The notes under the pieces were generated by a model that saw only the letters and a program-made list of their open reading frames with translations, was not told the DNA's origin and made no database searches. 20,881 nt of DNA from Betaproteobacteria bacterium (GTDB taxonomy: Bacteria; Pseudomonadota; Gammaproteobacteria; Burkholderiales; Burkholderiaceae_C): positions 1-20,881 of the forward strand of contig RFSP01000004.1 in the NCBI GenBank assembly GCA_009923895.1. The letters run 5' to 3'. This document shows, in pieces, positions 15,004 to 20,881 of this stretch. Each line of letters opens with the position of its first letter. Within the stretch, counting starts at the first letter, position 1. Position numbers and translations under genes: made by a program.

Positions 15004-16000
15004 ATCCATCAAGCCCTTGAGGGTCGGAGGCAAAACCGCTGCCTTCGCGATGACCGTCTGGCTGATGACCGCCTGTTTCGATGGTGCAAATCCCAAAGCC
15101 ACCTCGTTGCAATTCGCCGGCCAGGACCTGCGCGGTCGAGACTTCTCGGGGATGGACCTGTCGTCTGCCAACTTTGACGGTGCGCGTTTGACAGGCGCAA
15201 ACTTCGTGGGCGCCAAACTGACAGGGGCGTCGCTCAAAAACGCAGACCTTCGAGAGTCCTATTTGCGTGGTGTGCAAGCCAACGGGGCCAATTTTGCTGA
15301 GGCCGATCTTGGCGGCGCTGATTTGACGCTCGCGCATTTGGAAAAAGCGAACTTTGATGGCGCAAATCTATCGCGCAGTCGCCTCGATGGCGCTCAAGCC
15401 AATGAAGCCAGCTTTGATCGAGCAGTTCTTTCCGGAGCGCATCTGGTCAAGGCGCAATTGGTTCAGGCACGGCTCCGGGGCGCCTACCTGGAGTCTGCGC
15501 TGATGAATCAGGCTGTCCTTCGAGGCGCCATGCTGCAGGGGGCCATCTTGGGGGCGACCGGCGCGGCACATCAAGGGCCGTCCCCTGCAAAACTTGCCGG
15601 GGTCGATGCCCGTGAGGCGGACTTCACCGGCGCGCAAATGACCAGCGTCGATCTCAGCGAGGCCAATCTGAAGTCGGCGCGCTTTGTCGAGGCTCGCTTG
15701 GAACACGCCAACTTCACGTGGTCTCACGCCGATCTAGCCAATTTTTCCAAAGCTCGCCTGGGATGGGTTCGGGCCTACTCGGCGCGGTTTCGCCACGCAC
15801 AGTTTGATGGCGCAGTGCTCAGTCAGGCCCAGCTCGAAGGAGCGGATCTCACCGGGGCTTCACTGCGTTCATCCACGCTGGACAACACCAATTTGAATCA
15901 GGCCAAGCTAGAAGGCGTAGCCACTGAAGGCGCTCAGGCTCAGCATGTTTTGACTCACGCAACCACCGGGGCGAGCCCGGTCCTGTTTCAGTCGAGGTAG
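14990..16000 (+). CDS. Pentapeptide-repeat putative lipoprotein
   Basis: 336 residues from ATG 14990, overlapping the aioA end by 14 bp; a longer frame to 14918 lies inside aioA. The N-terminus has basic residues, a hydrophobic stretch (TAAFAMTVWLMTAC) and a lipobox-like end at Cys29, suggesting an exported lipoprotein. From about residue 40 to 315 it is almost entirely A(N/D)LxG-type pentapeptide repeats (for example GANFVGAKLTGASL), which form a right-handed quadrilateral beta helix. A break near residues 190-205 (ATGAAHQGPSPAK) divides two coils. No catalytic motif is seen. Its translational overlap with aioA and its place before the aquaporin suggest a periplasmic role with arsenite oxidase or cell-envelope stress. 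Function unknown. Confidence 0.85.
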   Translation: MWPLESIKPLRVGGKTAAFAMTVWLMTACFDGANPKATSLQFAGQDLRGRDFSGMDLSSANFDGARLTGANFVGAKLTGASLKNADLRESYLRGVQANGANFAEADLGGADLTLAHLEKANFDGANLSRSRLDGAQANEASFDRAVLSGAHLVKAQLVQARLRGAYLESALMNQAVLRGAMLQGAILGATGAAHQGPSPAKLAGVDAREADFTGAQMTSVDLSEANLKSARFVEARLEHANFTWSHADLANFSKARLGWVRAYSARFRHAQFDGAVLSQAQLEGADLTGASLRSSTLDNTNLNQAKLEGVATEGAQAQHVLTHATTGASPVLFQSR

Positions 16001-16002
16001 CC

Positions 16003-16914
16003 ATGTCGGACACCCCCACCAACGCGGCCACGTCGCACATCGAGTCCCCAGATCAGCCCCGCTCTGGCGCTTTATCGAGCGTGTCCGATCTCACGCGCGG
16101 CATCATCGGTGAGTTCATTGGCACCTTTGTGTTGGTCTTCTTCGGGGTGGGTGTGGTCAATGCAGCCGTGGTGACCGGGGCGCAGGTCGGCCTTTGGCAA
16201 GTGGCGGTGGTCTGGGCCATCGGGGTGTCTCTGGGCATTTACGCCTCAGCGTCGCTCTCAGGCGCCCATTTGAATCCTGCCATCACGGCTGTGGGCATGG
16301 TCTACGACCGGTTCCCAATTGGCAAAGGCATCTGTTACGTCGTTTCACAGGTGGCAGGCGCTATGACGGCCTCTTTGCTTTTGTATTCAATGTTCGCCGA
16401 ATCCATTTTGGAATTCGAGAGACGTCATGGGCTCTTGAGAGGGGGCCCAGGCAGCGAACTCAGCGCGATGGTGTTTGGCGAGTACTTCCCCAACCCGGCG
16501 GTTTTCGGTACGGCCGAGGACGCCTGGCGCATCGTTGGCCCTCAGTCGGCTTTCATGGCAGAGATGATTGGCACTGCCATGCTGGCGTTTCTGATTGGGG
16601 CGGTCACCCATCAGCGCAATTCGTCCAAACCCCCTGCGGCGGCGCAAGCCGTGATCATCGGGCTGGGCGTGGCTGCCATCATCTCCGTGGTGGCGCCGTT
16701 GACACAGGCGGGTCTCAATCCCGCACGCGATTTTGGCCCCCGCCTTGTTTCTTGGTTTCTGGGCTGGGGCGACATTGCCATACCCGGACCCCGGGGAGGA
16801 TGGCTGTCGATCTACGTCTTGGCGCCTGTCATTGGAGCCCTGGTGGGTGGAGGTCTCTATCGGCTATTGGCCAGGCTGATGGTGGAGCCTGAAGAGACCC
16901 AGCCCGCGCCTTAA
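16003..16914 (+). CDS. Aquaglyceroporin, arsenite/methylarsenite channel candidate
   Basis: 303 residues; ATG 16003 follows GAGG that overlaps the end of the upstream gene. MIP-family channel with both pore motifs, NPA at 91-93 (SGAHLNPAIT) and NPARD at 239-243; the Asp after NPAR marks the glycerol-conducting subgroup. Six hydrophobic segments are readable, starting near residue 32 after a hydrophilic 30-residue N-terminus. Known: aquaglyceroporins conduct As(OH)3 and methylarsenite, and AqpS in rhizobial ars operons acts as an arsenite exit path. Inferred: here it moves uncharged trivalent arsenicals across the inner membrane between cytosolic enzymes and periplasmic AioBA. It is probably the last gene of the aio operon because a hairpin spans its stop codon. 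Confidence 0.92.
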   Translation: MSDTPTNAATSHIESPDQPRSGALSSVSDLTRGIIGEFIGTFVLVFFGVGVVNAAVVTGAQVGLWQVAVVWAIGVSLGIYASASLSGAHLNPAITAVGMVYDRFPIGKGICYVVSQVAGAMTASLLLYSMFAESILEFERRHGLLRGGPGSELSAMVFGEYFPNPAVFGTAEDAWRIVGPQSAFMAEMIGTAMLAFLIGAVTHQRNSSKPPAAAQAVIIGLGVAAIISVVAPLTQAGLNPARDFGPRLVSWFLGWGDIAIPGPRGGWLSIYVLAPVIGALVGGGLYRLLARLMVEPEETQPAP

Positions 16915-16925
16915 AAGACGCGGGC
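16902..16925. terminator. Hairpin between convergent aquaporin and arsH genes
   Basis: A perfect 7-bp GC stem, GCCCGCG at 16902-16908 and CGCGGGC at 16919-16925, with inner CTT/AAG pairing; the aquaporin stop lies in the loop. It sits where converging transcripts meet. It lacks a clear T-run, so a strong intrinsic terminator is not proven. Confidence 0.5.
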
Positions 16926-16947
16926 CCACAACATCTTGGCCGAAGTC

Positions 16948-17679
16948 TCAGGTGGCGGACTTGAGATTGACACGGCGTGACAGCTCTTCAGCGGACTCCT
17001 TGCGCTCACTGTAGCGGTCCACCAAGTACGCTGCGACATCTCGTGTGAGCAAAGTGAATTTGAAGAGTTCTTCCATGACATCGACCACGCGGTCGTAGTA
17101 CGGGGACGGCTTCATGCGGTCCGCATCGTCGAACTCGTTAAACGCCTTGGCCACCGAGGATTGATTGGGGATGCAAATCATGCGCATCCAGCGCCCCAGG
17201 ACTCTCATCTGATTGACCGCGTTGAAGGACTGCGACCCCCCGCAGACCTGCATGATTGCCAACGTTTTGCCCTGCGTAGGACGCACGGCACCCACAGACA
17301 AGGGAATCCAGTCAATTTGCGCCTTCATGACGCTGGTCATGGCGCCATGTCGCTCAGGCGAGCACCACACCATGCCCTCGGACCAGGCCGCCAACTCTCG
17401 CAGCTCGACCACTTTGGGATGATCCTCTGGCGCACCGTCTGGCAGCGGCAAACCGTCTGCGTGAAATATCCGCACCTCGGCCCCCATTTGCTGTAACAAC
17501 CGGGCTGCCTCATAGGTCAGCAAGCGGCTGAAGGACCTCTTGCGCAGAGACCCATAAAGCATCAATATCCGAGGGGCGTGTTCGGACGTTGCCACATTCG
17601 CAAGATGTGGCCTTGCGGGTACCGCGAAGTGGTCAGAAACCAAAGCTGGGAAGGACAGGTTTTGCTCAAAAGAGTTCAT
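16948..17679 (-). CDS. arsH: ArsH, NADPH-dependent FMN oxidoreductase acting on trivalent organoarsenicals
   Basis: 243 residues from ATG 17679, the normal ArsH size; a GTG at 17793 would add a non-conserved 38-residue extension. The flavodoxin-like motif YGSLRKRSFSR (42-52) binds the FMN phosphate. The long ArsH signature follows: WSEGMVWCSPERHGAMT, QIDWIPLSVGAVRPTQGKT, then GGSQSFNAVNQMRVLGRWMRM, split here between 99-168, and IPNQSS. Known: ArsH oxidises methylarsenite and aromatic trivalent arsenicals to less toxic pentavalent forms using NADPH. Its presence is direct evidence that this cell meets organoarsenicals. It is divergent from the MFS gene across a 122-bp region in which I see no clear ArsR operator. 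Confidence 0.96.
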   Translation of the reverse strand: MNSFEQNLSFPALVSDHFAVPARPHLANVATSEHAPRILMLYGSLRKRSFSRLLTYEAARLLQQMGAEVRIFHADGLPLPDGAPEDHPKVVELRELAAWSEGMVWCSPERHGAMTSVMKAQIDWIPLSVGAVRPTQGKTLAIMQVCGGSQSFNAVNQMRVLGRWMRMICIPNQSSVAKAFNEFDDADRMKPSPYYDRVVDVMEELFKFTLLTRDVAAYLVDRYSERKESAEELSRRVNLKSAT

Positions 17680-17801
17680 GCAATCGAAAGCAGGGGCACT
17701 GTCGTTTGCCCAAAGGGGCTGCGACCGCCACTCACTGATCAAGTTGGTCTGATCCCCGAGGATAACTGCATTCGGCTGGCCTGAAAAACCCACGTCACTT
17801 C

Positions 17802-18965
17802 ATGCTTTCAAAAGCCACCCTCACGCTGGGTCTGTCTCAGACCATTGCATGGGCGTCGTCGTACTACCTGCCGGCCGTTTTGGCCGCACCCATCGCGCGG
17901 GACTTGGGGACATCGACATCCACTGTGTACGCTGGATTTTCTTGGGCGCTGTTGGTGGCCGCACCCTTGGCCCCGGTGAGTGGCAAGTTGATTGACCGTT
18001 TCGGTGGGCGTGCCGTATTGATGATCACGAGCCTGCTCTTCGCCATGGGAATGGTGGCACTTGCTTCAGTCAGTTCGATGCTCAGTTTGTTCTTGGCGTG
18101 GACGGTCATGGGCATTGCCATGGGTTGTGGCTTGTATGACGCGGCGTTCGCGGCGCTTGTCTACCATCAAGGCCAAAATGCTCGAAAGGCCATAGCCGGC
18201 ATCACACTGATTGGCGGTTTTGCCAGCACGATTGGGTGGCCCTTGTCCGCGTGGATGGAGTTCCAATGGGGATGGAGACAGGCCTGCCTGGGTTGGGCGG
18301 CCATTCACCTGCTCCTGGGGCTGCCTTTGAATGCAATGTTCAGCAAGCCAGGCAAGGCGGCGGTAGCGTCACCCGAGGCTCTTGAGGCGGGAACTTCCCC
18401 TGAAGACAAAAAATCGGTCTCGCTGGGGACCACCGTGCTTTTGAGCGCGGTCTTCGCAACATCGTACTTTTCCAGCGTCGCCATGGCCGCGCATTTGCCC
18501 GCCCTCTTGCAGGCCGTTGGCGTCACTATGGTGGCCTCCGTGGCGGCCGGGGCGTTGATAGGTCCGGCACAGGTGGCCGGTCGCCTGCTTGAAATCTGGG
18601 TGATGAAGAACAGAAATCCCATATGGTCTGCAAGGATGGCTGCATTCGGTCACCCATTGGGCGTCATGACTTTGTTATCGATGGGGCCTGGGGTGGCACC
18701 GGCCTTCGCCTTGTTGCACGGACTCGGAAATGGCGTCATGACCATCGTCAGGGGAACCTTGCCGCTGGCCTATTTTGGCGTTCATGGCTACGGAGAAAAG
18801 CAAGGATGGCTGGTCATCCCCACCCGCGTGGTGAGCGCCCTGGCGCCCTACGCAGTGGGCCTGGCATTGGATGCCTGGGGCGCAGCCACCTGGTGGCTCA
18901 CCCTGGGTCTGAGTACCACCGCGCTGTTGGCTTTGTTTTGGCTGCGGGCGCCTCGAAGCGCTTAA
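17802..18965 (+). CDS. MFS transporter, ArsK-like exporter candidate
   Basis: 387 residues with about twelve hydrophobic segments and an MFS loop motif after helix 2 (GKLIDRFGGR, about 61-70). A polar central loop at about 190-210 (SPEALEAGTSPEDKK) separates the two six-helix halves. It begins about 120 bp from arsH on the opposite strand. Known: ArsK of Agrobacterium is an MFS exporter of arsenite, methylarsenite and trivalent roxarsone; ArsJ is an unrelated MFS exporter paired with a GAPDH gene, which is absent here. Inferred: efflux of arsenicals, because no ArsB, Acr3 or ArsP is visible and ArsA lacks a partner pump. Substrate assignment rests on context; general MFS membership is secure. 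No strong ribosome site precedes the ATG. Confidence 0.8.
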   Translation: MLSKATLTLGLSQTIAWASSYYLPAVLAAPIARDLGTSTSTVYAGFSWALLVAAPLAPVSGKLIDRFGGRAVLMITSLLFAMGMVALASVSSMLSLFLAWTVMGIAMGCGLYDAAFAALVYHQGQNARKAIAGITLIGGFASTIGWPLSAWMEFQWGWRQACLGWAAIHLLLGLPLNAMFSKPGKAAVASPEALEAGTSPEDKKSVSLGTTVLLSAVFATSYFSSVAMAAHLPALLQAVGVTMVASVAAGALIGPAQVAGRLLEIWVMKNRNPIWSARMAAFGHPLGVMTLLSMGPGVAPAFALLHGLGNGVMTIVRGTLPLAYFGVHGYGEKQGWLVIPTRVVSALAPYAVGLALDAWGAATWWLTLGLSTTALLALFWLRAPRSA

Positions 18966-19135
18966 AAAATTTCCATCGTGGCCACCGGTGTCGTGAGCCC
19001 AGTCACTCTGCAAAGTCCGCAGGGGCCGATGGGATGGCAGCAGATCGGTTTTGGGGGTCCTTGGCAAAGGCGACGAGGATCGTGCTACAAAGTGCATTCC
19101 GATTCAAAACTCACATCTAGCGCGAAGATCTATTC

Positions 19136-20314
19136 ATGGACCTGAACTTCACCGCTGAAGAGCTCGAATTCCGAGCCATGGTGCGCCAATGGGTGGCCGA
19201 CAACTTGCCCAAAGACTTGAGCCACAAGGTGCACAACGCCTTGCGTTTGACCCGCGACGACATGCAGCGCTGGGCCAAGATTTTGGGCAAGAAGGGCTGG
19301 TTGGGCTGGGCGTGGCCCCAACAGTTTGGAGGCCCTGGGTGGAACGCCATTCAACGCCACCTGTTTGAAGAAGAGTGCGCATTGGCCGGGGCGCCCCGCG
19401 TGGCGCCTTTTGGACCGGTCATGGTGGCCCCGGTCATCATGGCTTTTGGTTCGCCCGAGCAGCAACGTCGCTTCTTGCCGGGCATCGCCAGTGGCGAAGT
19501 CTGGTGGAGCCAAGGCTACAGCGAGCCGGGATCCGGCTCTGACTTGGCCTCGCTCAAGACCCGTGCCGATCGCAAGGGGGACTACTACATCGTCAATGGA
19601 CAAAAGACCTGGACCACCTTGGGCCAGTACGGCGAGTGGATCTTTTGCTTGGTGCGCACCAGCCATGAGGGCAAGCCGCAAACGGGCATCAGCTTTTTGT
19701 TGATCGACATGAAAAGCCCTGGCATCACCGTGCGACCCATCATCACCCTGGATGGCGAGCACGAGGTCAATGAGGTCTTCTTTGACAACGTCGAGGTGCC
19801 TGTCGATCAGTTGGTGGGCGAAGAGAACAAGGGCTGGACCTACGCCAAGTACCTGCTTTCACACGAGCGGACCAATATTGCCGATGTCAATCGCGCCAAG
19901 CGTGAGCTCGAACGCCTCAAGCGCATTGCCAAGGCCGAGGGGGTCTATGACGATGTGCGTTTCAGAGACCAGATTGCCTTGCTCGAGGTCGACATCGTGG
20001 CTTTGGAGATGATGGTCCTGCGCGTGTTGTCGGCAGAGAAAACGGGCAAGCAAAGCTTGGACGTGGCCGGGCTGCTCAAAATTCGCGGCAGCGAAATTCA
20101 GCAGCGTTACACCGAACTGATGATGTGGGCCGCTGGCCCTTACAGCCTGCCTTTCATCAAAGAGGCCATGGAGGCGGGCTGGCAAGGCGACCACGTGGGC
20201 GCCGCCCATTGCGCCCCACTGGCTGGCACTTACTTCAACTACCGCAAAACCACCATTTACGGCGGCAGCAACGAAGTGCAGCGCAACATCGTGGCCCAAA
20301 CGGTGTTGGGGTGA
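19136..20314 (+). CDS. Acyl-CoA dehydrogenase (PimC-like large subunit type)
   Basis: 392 residues, standard for the family. The start MDLNFTAEELEFRAMVRQWV and WLGWAWPQQFGGPG are typical of the N-terminal helical domain. The middle beta domain has WSQGYSEPGSGSDLASLKT, the FAD/substrate signature, and KTWTTLGQYGEWIF. The C-terminal helices end with TIYGGSNEVQRNIVAQTVLG. Known: FAD-dependent alpha,beta-dehydrogenation of an acyl-CoA. It lies 170 bp after the MFS gene and is followed by a second acyl-CoA dehydrogenase in the same direction, an arrangement resembling the pimeloyl-CoA dehydrogenase large and small subunit pair. The acyl substrate cannot be told from the sequence. No arsenic connection is apparent; this looks like the chromosomal flank of the island. 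Confidence 0.93.
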   Translation: MDLNFTAEELEFRAMVRQWVADNLPKDLSHKVHNALRLTRDDMQRWAKILGKKGWLGWAWPQQFGGPGWNAIQRHLFEEECALAGAPRVAPFGPVMVAPVIMAFGSPEQQRRFLPGIASGEVWWSQGYSEPGSGSDLASLKTRADRKGDYYIVNGQKTWTTLGQYGEWIFCLVRTSHEGKPQTGISFLLIDMKSPGITVRPIITLDGEHEVNEVFFDNVEVPVDQLVGEENKGWTYAKYLLSHERTNIADVNRAKRELERLKRIAKAEGVYDDVRFRDQIALLEVDIVALEMMVLRVLSAEKTGKQSLDVAGLLKIRGSEIQQRYTELMMWAAGPYSLPFIKEAMEAGWQGDHVGAAHCAPLAGTYFNYRKTTIYGGSNEVQRNIVAQTVLG

Positions 20315-20326
20315 AGGCCATGACCC

Positions 20327-20477
20327 ATGGATTGCCACGGCCCTGCGGGCCTCGCAATGACGCGCTCGCGCTTCAAGCCCACCGCCATCGACAGGGCCGC
20401 AGTGCCTCTACCGTCATTGCGAGGGGCGCCGTTTTCCTCCCCGTCATTGCGAGGAGCGCAGCGACGAAGCAATCCAT
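20327..20477. repeat. Inverted pair of dispersed palindromic repeats (CGTCATTGCGAGG type)
   Basis: A 36-base unit at 20442-20477, beginning CGTCATTGCGAGG and ending GAAGCAATCCAT, occurs inverted at 20327-20362 with a diverged centre. A truncated 13-base copy lies at 20412-20424. The unit is familiar as an interspersed chromosomal repeat in many bacteria. The pair can fold into a long hairpin between the two acyl-CoA dehydrogenase genes and may attenuate or stabilise the transcript. Confidence 0.8.
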
Positions 20478-20494
20478 CTCCCCCAGGAGTCCCC

Positions 20495-20881
20495 ATGAAT
20501 TTTGACTTCACCGACGACCAACTCTCGCTGCGCGATGCCGTGGCGCGTTGGGCCGAAAAAGCCTTTTCATTCGAGCGTCGCCATGCCCTGGCCAAAGCCG
20601 GCGGTCGGTCGCGAGCGGTGTACCAAGAGCTGGCCGATTTGGGGCTGACGGGTTTGACATGGCCCGTTGAGCACGACGGCTTGGGATTGGGGTCTGTGGA
20701 GGCCATGGTCGTCATGGAAGAGCTGGGTCGCGCGTTGGTGAATGCGCCCTATGCCGCCGCAGCGCTGGTGGCGCCTGCGTTGATGCAGGAAGCACCTGCA
20801 CACATCCAAACCCAATGGGCGCCCAAGATGGCCAGTGGCCAGACGCTGGTGGTCTGGGCGCACCAAGAGCCCGGCGCACGC
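20495..20881 (+). CDS. Acyl-CoA dehydrogenase, PimD-like small subunit type (partial, runs off right edge)
   Basis: 129 residues before the window ends. ATG 20495 follows AGGAG five bases upstream. The N-terminal helical domain of an acyl-CoA dehydrogenase is readable: MNFDFTDDQLSLRDAVARW, YQELADLGLTGLTWPVEHDG, EAMVVMEELGRALVNAPYA. Known: such proteins pair with a larger dehydrogenase subunit as in pimeloyl-CoA dehydrogenase PimCD. The preceding gene at 19136 is the probable partner, although a 180-bp spacer with inverted repeats separates them. The FAD and catalytic regions lie outside the window, so activity cannot be judged. Confidence 0.88.
   Translation, partial: MNFDFTDDQLSLRDAVARWAEKAFSFERRHALAKAGGRSRAVYQELADLGLTGLTWPVEHDGLGLGSVEAMVVMEELGRALVNAPYAAAALVAPALMQEAPAHIQTQWAPKMASGQTLVVWAHQEPGAR

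Noticed and set aside
14146..15237. Minus-strand open frame of 363 codons opposite the aioA end
   Set aside because: It is a shadow of aioA and of the pentapeptide-repeat gene; the Ala/Leu repeat periodicity makes its antisense open by chance.
15090..15960. Degenerate DNA repeats in the pentapeptide gene as a CRISPR-like array
   Set aside because: The 15-base periodicity follows the pentapeptide codons; there are no identical repeats with unique spacers.
17680..17801. ArsR operator between arsH and the MFS gene
   Set aside because: Only a loose direct repeat of CTGATC is visible; no convincing dyad of ArsR type.
18941..18970. Terminator after the MFS gene
   Set aside because: The stem has only four Watson-Crick pairs plus wobbles, and A-rich rather than T-rich sequence follows.

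Overview
The window looks like a chromosomal stretch of a betaproteobacterium, probably Burkholderiales (Comamonadaceae-like). This is inferred from overall gene style, the aioBA, ArsH and acyl-CoA dehydrogenase sequences, and a CGTCATTGCGAGG-type dispersed repeat. No rRNA, tRNA, CRISPR array or transposase was seen.

Left half (about 9854 down to 1, all minus strand): a tightly packed row of eleven genes with gaps of at most about 60 bp. In transcription order they are: a small 'virulence factor' family protein; a MetH-activation-domain-like protein; a methyltetrahydrofolate:corrinoid methyltransferase-like protein; a UroD-fold Zn methyltransferase; a corrinoid (B12-binding) protein; a RACo-type corrinoid reactivator; a His-rich CobW/COG0523 GTPase; a GntR/FCD regulator; two ArsD-like proteins; and ArsA. 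The first seven form a complete corrinoid methyl-transfer module, and the last three are arsenic metallochaperone/ATPase genes. ArsA keeps only its first ATPase half. At the inter-domain linker it runs in frame into the C-terminal part of an FGGY carbohydrate kinase and off the window edge.

Centre and right (plus strand unless stated): a four-bladed hemopexin-like protein, a MetF-like methylenetetrahydrofolate reductase, arsenite oxidase AioB-AioA with the complete arsenite-binding pocket, a pentapeptide-repeat lipoprotein, an aquaglyceroporin, ArsH on the minus strand (oxidation of trivalent organoarsenicals) and a divergent MFS exporter. The last 1.7 kb holds two acyl-CoA dehydrogenase genes separated by inverted copies of a dispersed repeat. 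They look like ordinary chromosome and mark the right edge of the arsenic island.

How the genes may work together (inference): the module has a substrate:corrinoid methyltransferase, a corrinoid protein, a corrinoid:tetrahydrofolate methyltransferase, reactivators and MetF, and it is co-directional and apparently co-transcribed with arsD-arsD-arsA. Genes for arsenite oxidation and for handling methylarsenite flank it. The most economical hypothesis is a corrinoid-dependent arsenic methyl-transfer system. It most likely removes methyl groups from methylarsenicals into the folate C1 pool, leaving As(III) for AioBA to oxidise. The reverse direction (methylation of arsenite) and an arsenic-unrelated methyl donor are the main alternatives. 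No arsR, arsB/acr3, arsC, arsM, arsI or arsP was seen.
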